64,000 nucleotides of DNA, from contig JAFGHS010000165.1 in the NCBI GenBank assembly GCA_016930075.1, positions 28,103 through 92,102 of the forward strand. Reading direction: 5' to 3'. A model generated the notes under the pieces. The model saw nothing but the letters and a program-made list of their open reading frames with translations. It was not told where the DNA came from and did no database searches. Of this stretch, positions 1 to 8,112 are shown one piece after another. Both the position numbers and the translations under genes were made by a program. Numbering within the stretch: the first letter of the stretch is position 1; every line of letters starts with the position of its first letter. Source of the stretch: Deltaproteobacteria bacterium. Lineage in GTDB: Bacteria > Desulfobacterota > Syntrophia > Syntrophales > JAFGHS01.

Positions 1-1980
1 GTTTGTCGCTTCCGGCGCCGGGACGCTGCGATGGGCAAAAACCCACTGTTCGTGACGCCGGACGATATTCAACGGATCCGTATCGACTTTTATTTTAAAG
101 CGCAGATTATACCAGCGGTTGCAGGCGCCGCCGAAGGGATAGGTTTTGCCTTCGATCCTGATCCGGGCGATTTCGCACTTGCGGTCGCACTTTTCCTTGC
201 CGCCGTCGCAGATGAAAGGTTCTCCGTATTCGACGATCCGGTCTTTGAGGATTTTAAGAGAAAAGGCGCGCTCTTCCAACAAGCGGAGTTCAAGCCGCCG
301 TTTGATTTCCAGCGCCACGCCGAAAGCGCCCATGAGTCCCGGTTCGGGCGGCACGACGATGCGCTTTCCCGTCAGGGCGGCCATGGCCACCGGCACCGCC
401 CGGTTGTAGCACACCCCTCCCTGCATGAAGATATTGTTGCCTACCGGGCGGTTGCCCTTGACCCGGTTGCTGTAATTCATGCAGATGGAATAGACGAGAC
501 CGGCGACAATATCTTCCTTGGTCATGTCTTCATGGGCGGCGATCTTGATGTCGCTGCTGATGAAGGCAGCGCACTGATCGTTGAAGTTGGGCGGTTTTGT
601 TCCCGCCATGGCCAGATCGCCGATGGCCTCCATGGGGATGCCCATTGTTTCCTTCGCCGCTTCCTCGAGAAATGAGCCCGTTCCGGCGCTGCACGCGTCG
701 TTCATGGCATAGTCCGAGGGGACGCCGTTTTTGATGTAGGTGTACTTTGCGTCCTGGCCGCCGATCTCGAAGATCGTGTCCACCTCGCGGTCATAGTAAA
801 GGGCGCCGGCGGCATGGGCGATGATTTCGTTGATGATGCCTTCCGTCATGGCGTGAAGCCCGGCGATCTGCCTGCCCGAACCCGTGACGCCCAGACCGGT
901 GATGGTTATTTTCTCCGCCAGGGGGCCTAACTGTTCGTAGAGACTCGCATAACATTCACGGGAGGCCTGGACGGGATTGCCGTTGGTGCGCAGATAGATA
1001 GACGCCAGGACCTTGTCGTCCTCAAGGCGCAGCAAAATCGCTTTTGTTGTTGTAGAGCCCACGTCAAGCCCCAGGATGCAGCGGTCGCCTTCCTGCGCCG
1101 TTCCCGTTTCGGCGCTGCGAAAATCAACATCTTGTTCATGATCTTGAAGGGATGTGAGATATGAGAACGAAGATGCCTGCTTGCCGAAGAGATTCTCCTT
1201 GCCCGGAAAGGGCAGGGTCTCGTTCTTTGCGGCCCAGAGGGCTGCGCCCAGGGCCTCGAAATAGGGGGCTTCTTCCGGCACGATGAGGTGGGCGATTTCC
1301 TTTTTGAGATAATCGATCATGACGGTATTTTGCGCCGCGCCGCCGATAATCATGACGCGGTTGCGGGGGATCTGCTTGATGATTTCCATGATCTTCGAAG
1401 CCATCATGTCGCACAATCCGGCGGCAATTCTGCCTTTCGGAACGCCCTTGTTGCTCGCGTGGGTGCAGTCGCTTTTGCAGAAGACGCTGCACCGGCCCGA
1501 CACCCGGTAAGGTTCTTCTGCTACGGCGCATTGGAAGGCTTCTTCAAGGGAAAGCCCCAGGCGTCTGATTTGCTGCAAGAAAAATTCGCCCGTTCCGGAG
1601 GCGCATTTGTTTCCCGTCTGGACGGAACTGATTTTTCCATTTTTTCCCAGGACATAGACAAGGCATGTTTCGCCTCCGGCGCTGACGACGGCGTCAAACG
1701 GCTGTTCCTTGCCGTTTAATTGATGCAGTGCCTCCTCAACCGCTTCCGGTTCGGAGATGGATGTCAGTTGGATGGCGTGTCGGAATTTCCGGCCCGTGAC
1801 GGCGATGCGGTCGAAATCCTGCAAGGGAAGGGCTTCCAGCGCATCGATTAAGCTTTTACGGGGATTTCCGTTGTGGGATGTCACGAAGACGCCGGTTTTC
1901 TCGATCTTGCCGTCACTCAATTTTGCAACCGTTACAGCCGAAAGATTTGTAGCCCCAACGCAAATGCCGAGTGTCTTCAT
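1..1980 (-). CDS. Large two-domain acyl-CoA dehydratase/benzoyl-CoA reductase-type activase (partial)
   Basis: The frame is open for 660 codons from ATG at 1980 to the left edge, so the C-terminus lies outside the window. Two tandem BadF/BadG/BcrA/BcrD ATPase domains are visible. Domain 1 (about residues 1-270) starts MKTLGICVGATNLSAV and has the Cys segments NKCASGTGEFFL and RCSVFCKSDCTH. Domain 2 (from about residue 300) has the canonical phosphate loop LDVGSTTTKAILL, then GGQDAKY, NDACSAGTGSFLEEAA and FNDQCAAFISSDIKIA. After about residue 605 GKTYPFGGACNRWYN resembles the start of the DUF2229 region of the ~1400-residue fused activases. Known relatives hydrolyse ATP to drive low-potential electron transfer to 2-hydroxyacyl-CoA dehydratases or benzoyl-CoA reductases through an Fe4S4 cluster. 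The loop of domain 1 is degenerate (GATNLSA), so ATPase activity may sit mainly in domain 2. GGGAGAG precedes the start. The partner enzyme is not visible. Confidence 0.88.
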   Translation of the reverse strand, partial: MKTLGICVGATNLSAVTVAKLSDGKIEKTGVFVTSHNGNPRKSLIDALEALPLQDFDRIAVTGRKFRHAIQLTSISEPEAVEEALHQLNGKEQPFDAVVSAGGETCLVYVLGKNGKISSVQTGNKCASGTGEFFLQQIRRLGLSLEEAFQCAVAEEPYRVSGRCSVFCKSDCTHASNKGVPKGRIAAGLCDMMASKIMEIIKQIPRNRVMIIGGAAQNTVMIDYLKKEIAHLIVPEEAPYFEALGAALWAAKNETLPFPGKENLFGKQASSFSYLTSLQDHEQDVDFRSAETGTAQEGDRCILGLDVGSTTTKAILLRLEDDKVLASIYLRTNGNPVQASRECYASLYEQLGPLAEKITITGLGVTGSGRQIAGLHAMTEGIINEIIAHAAGALYYDREVDTIFEIGGQDAKYTYIKNGVPSDYAMNDACSAGTGSFLEEAAKETMGIPMEAIGDLAMAGTKPPNFNDQCAAFISSDIKIAAHEDMTKEDIVAGLVYSICMNYSNRVKGNRPVGNNIFMQGGVCYNRAVPVAMAALTGKRIVVPPEPGLMGAFGVALEIKRRLELRLLEERAFSLKILKDRIVEYGEPFICDGGKEKCDRKCEIARIRIEGKTYPFGGACNRWYNLRFKIKVDTDPLNIVRRHEQWVFAHRSVPAPEATN

Positions 1981-2074
1981 CTCATCAAACTCTCCCAAGG
2001 TGTATTGATCGTCATTGGAGTTTTTAGAGCAACGTTACACGATGTTACGCACGATAGCTGCCTCTATATTCAGG

Positions 2075-2692
2075 CTATGAGTTAATGTTTCCTCTGTATC
2101 CGGGGATAGTGATAACCCCTTGTGCGATTTTTTGCAAGACATCTGAAAAAAGGTCATGCTCTTTTTTCAGGACGCGGGCGGCTAACGTATCCGGCGTATC
2201 GTCGGGAAGGACAGGCACACGGATCTGTGCGATGACCGGTCCGGCGTCGTATTCTTCGTTCACCAGATGAACGGACGGGCCCGATTCCTTTTCGCCCGCC
2301 GCAATAACCGCCTCATGAACATTCATCCCGTACATTCCTTTGCCGCCGAATCTGGGCAGAAGGGCGGGGTGGATGTTGAGGATCGCCCCGGAAAAATGCT
2401 GCAGGGTCCGGGGGCCGATCTTTTTCATGTATCCGGCAAGGATGACGATATCGACCTGATGGCGCGTCAGGGCGGACAGGATCGCCTGGTCGAGCGCTTC
2501 CTCGGAGGGGTGCGTTTTGGAGCTCAGATGATAATAAGGGATAGACTCGGCCTTCGCCCTGGCCAGGGCTCCCGAATCGGGATTGTTGCTGATGATGCAG
2601 GCAGGCGTTGCCTGAAGTCTGCCTGCTTTGCAGGCGTCGATGATGGCCTGCATGTTGCTGCCGTTATGGGATGCCAAAAAGCCGATATTCAT
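2075..2692 (-). CDS. purN: Phosphoribosylglycinamide formyltransferase PurN
   Basis: This 205-residue protein transfers a formyl group from 10-formyl-THF to GAR in de novo purine synthesis (cytoplasm). It begins MNIGFLASHNGSNMQAI, the family's N-terminal phosphate-binding segment, and carries the catalytic stretch LNIHPALLPRFGGKGMYG (Asn-x-His) and the late Asp in EYDAGPVIAQ. The length is normal for PurN. A longer frame from 2833 would add 47 low-complexity residues and overlap lysA; those codons are a degenerate heptamer DNA repeat (2692-2775), so ATG 2692 is preferred, with AAGAGATACGAAA just upstream acting as a weak ribosome site. The gene follows lysA on the same strand. The GKGMYG segment is typical of one PurN subgroup. 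Other pur genes in the window (purA, purE, purD) are scattered. Confidence 0.92.
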   Translation of the reverse strand: MNIGFLASHNGSNMQAIIDACKAGRLQATPACIISNNPDSGALARAKAESIPYYHLSSKTHPSEEALDQAILSALTRHQVDIVILAGYMKKIGPRTLQHFSGAILNIHPALLPRFGGKGMYGMNVHEAVIAAGEKESGPSVHLVNEEYDAGPVIAQIRVPVLPDDTPDTLAARVLKKEHDLFSDVLQKIAQGVITIPGYRGNINS

Positions 2693-2775
2693 TTTCGTAT
2701 CTCTTATCTCGTGAAGCGTATCTCGTGTTTTGTGAAGCGTGAGTTGCATCTCGCGATGCGTTTCCTGTGATTCGT
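2692..2775 (-). repeat. Degenerate heptamer array, 12 units, abutting purN start
   Basis: On the minus strand these 84 bases divide without remainder into twelve 7-mers: ACGAATC, ACAGGAA, ACGCATC, GCGAGAT, GCAACTC, ACGCTTC, ACAAAAC, ACGAGAT, ACGCTTC, ACGAGAT, AAGAGAT, ACGAAAA. The final A is the first base of the purN start codon. Ten of twelve units start with A. The array fills the lysA-purN spacer and supplies the purine-rich ribosome-site region of purN. Confidence 0.85.
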
Positions 2776-2802
2776 AAACCTGAAGCCTTATTCCCTGTTG
2801 TC

Positions 2803-4068
2803 TCAAGCCTTGAAATTTGCCATTTTTCCCCAATCGAGGGTGGCAAAGTAATCATCCGCCGTTTCGGCGCGCCGGATCTGCTCGACATCGCCGTTTTCCC
2901 TGAGGAGCAGCTCCGCCGAACGGAGCTTTCCGTTGTAGTTGAATCCCATGGCATGGCCGTGGGCGCCCGCGTCATGGATCACGACAATATCGCCCTCGGC
3001 AAGTTCGGGCAGCTTGCGGTCGATGGCGAATTTATCGTTGTTTTCGCACAGGGATCCCGTCACATCATAGAGTGTCGTGGCCGGGGCGTTTTCCTTGCCC
3101 ATGACGGTGATGTGATGGTAGGCCCCATACAGGGCCGGGCGCATGAGGTTGGCCATGCAGGCGTCGAGCCCCGCAAAATGCTTGTAGGTATTTTTCAGAT
3201 GCAGGACGCGGGATATGAGATAACCGTAAGGCCCTGTGATATATCGGCCGCACTCCATGAACAATTTCAACGGGCTCAAACCGTTTTTTTCAATGACGGC
3301 GTTATAACGTTCGCGGATGCCGTTGCTGATAATTTCTAAATCAAGGGGCTTCTGGCCCGGCCGGTAGGGGATGCCGAGACCGCCGCCGATATTGGCAAAC
3401 TCGAACCGGATCCCCAATTCCCCAGACAATTCGGCAATGAGCGTAAAGAGGATCCCGGCGGTTTCAACAAAATAAAGCGGGTCCAGTTCATTGGAGGCAA
3501 CCATCGTGTGGATGCCGAAGCGCCGGATTCCTTTGTCGCGCAGGATTTTGTATCCCTCGAAGAGCTGTTCCCGCGTAAAACCGTACTTGGCTTCCTCGGG
3601 ATGGCCGATGATCAGGTTGCCCTTCTTCAGGGGGCCGGGATTATAGCGGCAGCAGATGATGTCCGGAAGCCCTGCGCAATGCTCCAGAAACGGGATATGG
3701 CTGATGTCGTCCAGATTGATGATGGCACCCAGCCTTTCGGCTTCGATGAATTCCTCCGCCGGCGTGTCGTTTGACGTGAACATAATGTCCTCGCCGGTGA
3801 CGCCGCATTTTTCAGCAATGATTAATTCCGGCAGAGAGCTGCAATCGGCGCCGAATCCTTCGGCGGCCAATATCTTCATGAGGAAGGGATTGGGCGCCGC
3901 CTTGACGGCAAAATACTCCCGGAATCCCTCATTCCATGAAAAGGCGCGGATCAGAGCGCGGGCGTTTTCCCGCATTTTCTTCTCGTCATAAATATGAAAA
4001 GGCGTGGGGTAATCCTTAATGACGGCATTGAGTTTTTCCTGTGAAAAAGGAACGCTTTTTTTTGTCAT
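2803..4068 (-). CDS. lysA: Diaminopimelate decarboxylase LysA
   Basis: A 421-residue fold-type III PLP decarboxylase, normal length for LysA, which converts meso-diaminopimelate to lysine, the last step of lysine synthesis. The PLP lysine is in EYFAVKAAPNP (about residue 57), followed by GADCSS, GIHTMVASN, the glycine loop NIGGGLGIPYRPGQ, the substrate-binding MECGRYITGPYG, and the C-terminal SLCENNDKFA, which matches the family's Cys-Glu substrate motif. The GSLCENND variant differs from the commoner GPxCESxD, so a related decarboxylase of the Orn/DAP/Arg family (for example carboxynorspermidine decarboxylase) cannot be fully excluded, but overall architecture favours LysA. It lies 23 bp downstream of an SDR gene on the same strand and just ahead of purN. 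Confidence 0.82.
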   Translation of the reverse strand: MTKKSVPFSQEKLNAVIKDYPTPFHIYDEKKMRENARALIRAFSWNEGFREYFAVKAAPNPFLMKILAAEGFGADCSSLPELIIAEKCGVTGEDIMFTSNDTPAEEFIEAERLGAIINLDDISHIPFLEHCAGLPDIICCRYNPGPLKKGNLIIGHPEEAKYGFTREQLFEGYKILRDKGIRRFGIHTMVASNELDPLYFVETAGILFTLIAELSGELGIRFEFANIGGGLGIPYRPGQKPLDLEIISNGIRERYNAVIEKNGLSPLKLFMECGRYITGPYGYLISRVLHLKNTYKHFAGLDACMANLMRPALYGAYHHITVMGKENAPATTLYDVTGSLCENNDKFAIDRKLPELAEGDIVVIHDAGAHGHAMGFNYNGKLRSAELLLRENGDVEQIRRAETADDYFATLDWGKMANFKA

Positions 4069-4091
4069 GGGTCAATCCCTGTTAAATGATT

Positions 4092-4886
4092 TTAATCCCT
4101 GAACAGTGCAATCCGGCCGCCGTCGATGACGAGGTCGTGGCAGTTGATGAAACTGCCCTCGTCGCTGGCCAAAAACAGAGCGCCATAGGCGATGTCTTTT
4201 GCAAAACCCGACCGGGGGATGGGCGTGGCCTTGGCCAGGCTGATCTGCAATTTGGCCATCTTCCGTTCATTTTCTTCCTTCGACAGGGTATTGGCCCTCG
4301 CCGAGCCGCCCCAGAAAATGGGCGTGGCGATGGCGCCGGGGGAGATGGCGTTCACCCGGATGCCGAAGGGGCCGAACTGTTCACCGGCGACTTTCGTCAG
4401 GTGGGACATGCCGGCCTTAGCCGTGCTGTAGAGAAAACCGCCCTGATGGGTGCGGTGGCCCGCAATGCTCGCCGTGTTGATGATGCTTCCTGAACCCTGC
4501 TTTTTCATGACCGGTACGGCATGCTTGATGCCGAAGACGACGCTGCGCAAAAGCAGGTTCATGCTGTAGGCGAAGTCATCCGCCGTAACGGTTTCGAGGG
4601 TGCCGCGATCGGGTCCGCCGGCGTTGTTGAACATGATATCGAGGCGTCCGAAGCGGGTAACGGCCAGGTCGATGACGGCTTTGATGTCGTCTTCATTCAT
4701 GACGTCGGCGTGCCGGTAGATGACGTTGTCCCCGAGACGGGCGGCAATATCGGCGCCTTTGTGTTCCGAACGGCCGCAGATGATGACTTTTGCCCCTTCA
4801 GCGGCGAACACCTCAGCCGTCGCTTCACCGATGCCGCTTGTGCCGCCCGTGATGACGGCGATCTTGTTTTCCAATCGTTTTCCCAT
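4092..4886 (-). CDS. Short-chain dehydrogenase/reductase (SDR)
   Basis: A 264-residue classical SDR. The Rossmann loop is ITGGTSGIGEATAEVF (TGxxxGxG), NNAG appears as MFNNAGGPD, the catalytic Ser-Tyr-Lys triad is seen in INTASIAGH and YSTAKAG, and the C-terminus has the SPGAIATP segment. Substrate is unknown; such enzymes oxidise or reduce a secondary alcohol or ketone with NAD(P)H and are common next to CoA-dependent degradation genes. ATG 4886 is chosen over 4928 because GGAG lies nine bases upstream and MGKRLENKIAVITGG is a usual SDR N-terminus. The gene is followed by lysA with a 23-bp gap and so is probably cotranscribed. Confidence 0.88.
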   Translation of the reverse strand: MGKRLENKIAVITGGTSGIGEATAEVFAAEGAKVIICGRSEHKGADIAARLGDNVIYRHADVMNEDDIKAVIDLAVTRFGRLDIMFNNAGGPDRGTLETVTADDFAYSMNLLLRSVVFGIKHAVPVMKKQGSGSIINTASIAGHRTHQGGFLYSTAKAGMSHLTKVAGEQFGPFGIRVNAISPGAIATPIFWGGSARANTLSKEENERKMAKLQISLAKATPIPRSGFAKDIAYGALFLASDEGSFINCHDLVIDGGRIALFRD

Positions 4887-5031
4887 ATATTCAACTCCAT
4901 AAATAAATTTCATATTTTGGTGATGCAAAAGAACGATTTTGACGGGTGAAAAATAGTATGATCGGCCTTCAAAGTCAAATCAATTATCTTTATCTGATAA
5001 GTGCGGAAATTGAGTGAATAATCCGGTCACA

Positions 5032-5098
5032 GGGGGACAGATTTGCACAGGACGAGGACAGATTTGAAATCCGTCCCCGCCTGTCCTGAACGGCAGGC
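5032..5098. repeat. REP-like palindrome pair downstream of HAD gene
   Basis: GGACAGATTTG occurs twice (about 5035 and 5056). The second copy forms an almost perfect palindrome, GGACAGATTTGAAATCCGTCC (5056-5076). It is followed by a small hairpin, GCCTG/CAGGC (5079-5098), which abuts the HAD stop codon on the minus strand and may serve as its terminator. Similar GGGACAGATTT palindromes are common intergenic repeats in this phylum, often mobilised by Y1 (REP-associated) transposases; that link is inference here. Confidence 0.5.
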
Positions 5099-5799
5099 TA
5101 ACCGGTGAGATCGGCGATGGCATGAACGATTCTGTCGGGAATAATTGGTGAATTTTTCGGCAGTCCCTGCCGGGCGAAGTCGTTCCAGATGCCGTGAATG
5201 CCGAGTTTCTGAGGGCCTTCCACATCGCATTCCAGATTATCGCCTACGGCCCAGACGTCTTGCGGATGTAAGCCCAATTCCGCCAGAGCTCGGTGATAGA
5301 CGGCGGCATCCGGTTTCCCGAAGCCCATTTCCCCCTCGATCAGGACGGCCCGGAAGTATTTTCCAAGATCGAACCGCTCGATCTTATGGCGCTGCTTGTG
5401 CGACTCGCCGTTGGTCATGAGCGCCAGCAAAACGCCGTGGCCGTGAAAATATTCAAGCGTTTCTCTTGCATTATCGAAAATGGTGACGGCTTTTTCTCTT
5501 TGTTCTGAGAAAGCATCGGCAATAGGATGGGCCAGAACACTGTCCAACTTAAGCTTTTGAAAAGCCAAAGAGACGATGAAGCGCCGGGCGTTATTCAGAT
5601 CGTTGCGTCCTTTTCTGTGGCGGTCCTTATCCGACCAGAACCAGTCGCCGATTTCCTGTATTGCACGGAACAGGACATCAGCCTCCAGATGACATCGGGC
5701 AGCATAACAGCCGCAAACGCTTCGCCAGGTTTCATCCGCCACAGATGAATAAGAAAGGATCGTGTCGTCTAAATCAAAGAGAATGCCTTTCGGGTACAT
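5098..5799 (-). CDS. HAD-superfamily hydrolase (phosphatase)
   Basis: A 233-residue HAD phosphatase. Motif I is LFDLDDTILS, motif II is ALMTNGESHKQ, motif III Lys is in GEMGFGKPD, and motif IV is VGDNLECDVEG. The segment between motifs I and II is helical, as expected for a C1-type cap. Members of this subgroup dephosphorylate sugar phosphates, phosphoglycolate or nucleotides; the substrate cannot be told from sequence. The gene sits alone between an SDR and purA on the same strand; a YjjG-like nucleotidase role is possible but speculative. Its 3' end runs into a small hairpin and REP-like palindrome. Confidence 0.85.
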   Translation of the reverse strand: MYPKGILFDLDDTILSYSSVADETWRSVCGCYAARCHLEADVLFRAIQEIGDWFWSDKDRHRKGRNDLNNARRFIVSLAFQKLKLDSVLAHPIADAFSEQREKAVTIFDNARETLEYFHGHGVLLALMTNGESHKQRHKIERFDLGKYFRAVLIEGEMGFGKPDAAVYHRALAELGLHPQDVWAVGDNLECDVEGPQKLGIHGIWNDFARQGLPKNSPIIPDRIVHAIADLTG

Positions 5800-5855
5800 T
5801 TTTTTATTCCTGATATGAATTTCCCATTTCCATGAGTGTCATGTCAACCTTGCTA

Positions 5856-5919
5856 TGTCATTTCGAAGGAGTCTTGACGACTGAGAAATCTTAGATTTCT
5901 CCCTGCGGTCGAAATGACA
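5856..5919. repeat. Palindromic TGTCATTTCGA repeat (solo interior cassette)
   Basis: TGTCATTTCGA (5856-5866) is matched by TCGAAATGACA (5909-5919), with a second inverted pair GAGAAATC/GATTTCTC inside. The same cassette occurs at about 32828-32923 and 61007-61088, where it is enclosed by two different kinds of terminal inverted repeat. Here no terminal repeat was recognised. Confidence 0.7.
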
Positions 5920-6004
5920 CTTCTTGAGTGACACGACAATGAGGAGGATTGAGGGGGATTATTCAGTTATTCCCTTTGCTCTGGAGAGCACAGAGCAGCG
6001 GGTA

Positions 6005-7288
6005 CTATTTTCGCACAATCATGGCATCCCGCGCCGGCCCCACGGAAACCCACCGTACGGGGACCTCAATCAGCGTTTCTATCCTTTTCATATAGTTCTT
6101 TGCTTGAGGCGGCAAATCCTCAAATCGCCTTATGTTTGATATATCACATTTCCAGCCGTCAAGTACTTCATAGATTGGTTTGGACTTTTCCAGATGCACT
6201 GATGCGGGAAAACCGGCCTGTCTTTGCCCGTTTATTTCGTAGGCTGTGCAGATGGGGATCCTGTCCAGACAGCCTAACACATCGAGCATGGACAAGGCAA
6301 CGGCCGTGGCGCCCTGAAGGCGGCAGCCATAGCGGGTCGCCACCGCGTCGAACCAGCCGATGCGCCGGGGACGCCCCGTTGTCGCCCCATATTCGCCCGC
6401 ATCTCCACCTTGGTCGCGGAGGGTTTGCGCCTCTTCCGTCTGAATTTCCGTTACAAATGGCCCGGCGCCTACGCATGTTGAATAAGCTTTCGTGACGGCG
6501 ACAATATTTTGCATGGCCTGGGGCGGAATGCCCGCTCCCACACTGGCAAATCCCGCAAGGGTCGAAGAGGATGTCGTATAAGGATAGATGCCATGGTCCG
6601 GATCGCGCAGCGCCCCGAGCTGACCTTCCAATAAAATGCGTTTGTCTTCGCCCAGAGCCTGATGAAGCATCTGCGTCGTGTCGCAGACAAACGGCCGGAT
6701 ATTTTCCGCCATTTCAAGCAATTCATCAACGGCGTCATCCGTCGAAATCAATGGTTTTTGATAGACGTGCTTCAGCCAGACATTCTTGGCAAACAGGTTC
6801 TTTCCCATGCGCTTGCGAAGACGGCTTCCGTCATAAAGATCGGCCGCCTGTATGCCCAGTTTCATGTATTTGTCGCCATAAAACGGTGCGATCCCTTTTT
6901 GGGTCGATCCGAATTGATCGCCGCCGAGGCGTTCCTCTTCATATTTGTCAAACAGCACATGAACGGGAAGGACGATCTGGGCGCGCTCGGATATGTAGAT
7001 TTTGGGCGCCGGGACATTTCTTTCTTTAAGAGATTTCATTTCCATCAGCAAGGCATTGATGTCGAGGGCCACGCCCGGTCCCAGAATATTGATAATATTC
7101 GGGTAAAAGACACCGGAGGGCAGGAGGTGCATAACGAATTTCCCATAGGGATTGATGATCGTGTGCCCGGCGTTCTGGCCGCCCTGAAAGCGGACGACAA
7201 AATCCGCCTGCCCCGCCAGATAATCAATAACCTTGCCTTTCCCTTCATCGCCCCAGTTGGCGCCGACGACGGCTGTTATGTTATTCAT
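6005..7288 (-). CDS. purA: Adenylosuccinate synthetase PurA (clostridial-type)
   Basis: A 427-residue adenylosuccinate synthetase, normal length. It condenses IMP with aspartate using GTP, the first committed step to AMP. Conserved parts include the P-loop and catalytic Asp in GANWGDEGKGK, NAGHT with the catalytic His, and the IMP/GTP segments DPDHGIYPYTTSSSTLAG and GATTGRPRRIGW. The loop GSTQKGIAPFYGDKY and overall sequence resemble the variant found in Clostridia more than the proteobacterial GTTxRGIGP form, suggesting transfer or a paralogue. Its start overlaps the end of the upstream amidoligase-like gene by 8 bp; AAGGAA lies upstream of ATG 7288. Housekeeping function is most likely, but the tight pairing leaves room for a dedicated role. 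Confidence 0.93.
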   Translation of the reverse strand: MNNITAVVGANWGDEGKGKVIDYLAGQADFVVRFQGGQNAGHTIINPYGKFVMHLLPSGVFYPNIINILGPGVALDINALLMEMKSLKERNVPAPKIYISERAQIVLPVHVLFDKYEEERLGGDQFGSTQKGIAPFYGDKYMKLGIQAADLYDGSRLRKRMGKNLFAKNVWLKHVYQKPLISTDDAVDELLEMAENIRPFVCDTTQMLHQALGEDKRILLEGQLGALRDPDHGIYPYTTSSSTLAGFASVGAGIPPQAMQNIVAVTKAYSTCVGAGPFVTEIQTEEAQTLRDQGGDAGEYGATTGRPRRIGWFDAVATRYGCRLQGATAVALSMLDVLGCLDRIPICTAYEINGQRQAGFPASVHLEKSKPIYEVLDGWKCDISNIRRFEDLPPQAKNYMKRIETLIEVPVRWVSVGPARDAMIVRK

Positions 7289-7997
7289 GATCGAGTTTCC
7301 TTTCCGGATAGAGATTCGATGTTTTTGTGCACAGGTTTTCGCTATCGCCGCATACCCTTCTCAGAACATGAAATGCTGTCTTCAATGTTTCGTAGACGGC
7401 AACATTACAAGGTAAGGACCGGTATTCGAAACCGTGCCGTTTGATTTCATATTCGCCGGCGATTCTATCGGCGGCAGTTATCTCTGTTTGAAAAGCATCG
7501 TCCATGGTTTTCACGATTTCATATATCTTCTCCGATGCAAAAGGGATCACGCGCCCGCTTTTATCCCGCATGCTGAAATGAACGTGCATGCCGGCGGTGA
7601 GTCTGCACGTTTCGTCGTTGAAAAACATTCCAAGATGATGGGAGCCTTTGTTATCGTAAATATTCTTTGTTGCATCTTCAGACGCGTCCGCCTCGTATTT
7701 ATCGTAGAAATATTTTACCTTTTCCTTTGGAACAACCAGATAAGGCATGTCCGCAAGCTCCATGCCGAATTTGTCTGCACGGTGTTCCCAATACGATTTT
7801 GTCATATCCCAGGTCATTTTTACCGTATTCAAATGCATCCAGGGTTCGCTGCGCAGTTCAACAAGAAAGCCAAAGGCATCTGCCGGAAATTCATACTCCC
7901 TGGGTTCAACTATTTGGTCGTACAGGTTCGGCGAATCCCCTTTTCTTAAAAGAAAAAATTCTTTTTCTATCCCGATCTCCAAAAATATTTTTTCCAT
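7281..7997 (-). CDS. Putative amidoligase (glutamine synthetase-like COOH-NH2 ligase fold)
   Basis: A 238-residue protein with hallmarks of the GS-like amidoligase group related to GCS2 carboxylate-amine ligases: IGIEKEFFLLRKG at the N-terminus (the family's G-x-E-x-E-F strand), DAFGFLVELRSEP, GMHVHFSM (HxH strand), and RHGFEYRSLPCN near the C-terminus. These enzymes use ATP to join a carboxylate to an amine, in small molecules or peptides; the substrate is unknown. ATG 7997 is chosen because GGAGAG lies directly upstream. The stop overlaps the purA start by 8 bp, implying translational coupling with adenylosuccinate synthetase. It is divergent from a LysR regulator. A glutamate-cysteine-ligase-like function is an alternative. 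Confidence 0.62.
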   Translation of the reverse strand: MEKIFLEIGIEKEFFLLRKGDSPNLYDQIVEPREYEFPADAFGFLVELRSEPWMHLNTVKMTWDMTKSYWEHRADKFGMELADMPYLVVPKEKVKYFYDKYEADASEDATKNIYDNKGSHHLGMFFNDETCRLTAGMHVHFSMRDKSGRVIPFASEKIYEIVKTMDDAFQTEITAADRIAGEYEIKRHGFEYRSLPCNVAVYETLKTAFHVLRRVCGDSENLCTKTSNLYPERKLDHE

Positions 7998-8112
7998 CTT
8001 TACTCTCCGTTCCTGTTTCCGGTCGTTCATTTTTTTTCTTGCGGCGACAGGATAAGTATGTTTTAAGTATAAATCAAATTGATAATATTTATGGTTTCAA
8101 TAAGGATAACTT

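Noticed and set aside
31..675. Plus-strand 214-residue open frame
   Set aside because: Lies opposite the activase coding frame, which is continuous and has clear family motifs.
2692..2775. CRISPR array
   Set aside because: Units are 7 bp with no spacer; no cas gene in the window.
2692..2833. 47-residue N-terminal extension of PurN
   Set aside because: Encoded by a heptamer DNA repeat, overlaps lysA, and conserved PurN sequence starts at ATG 2692.
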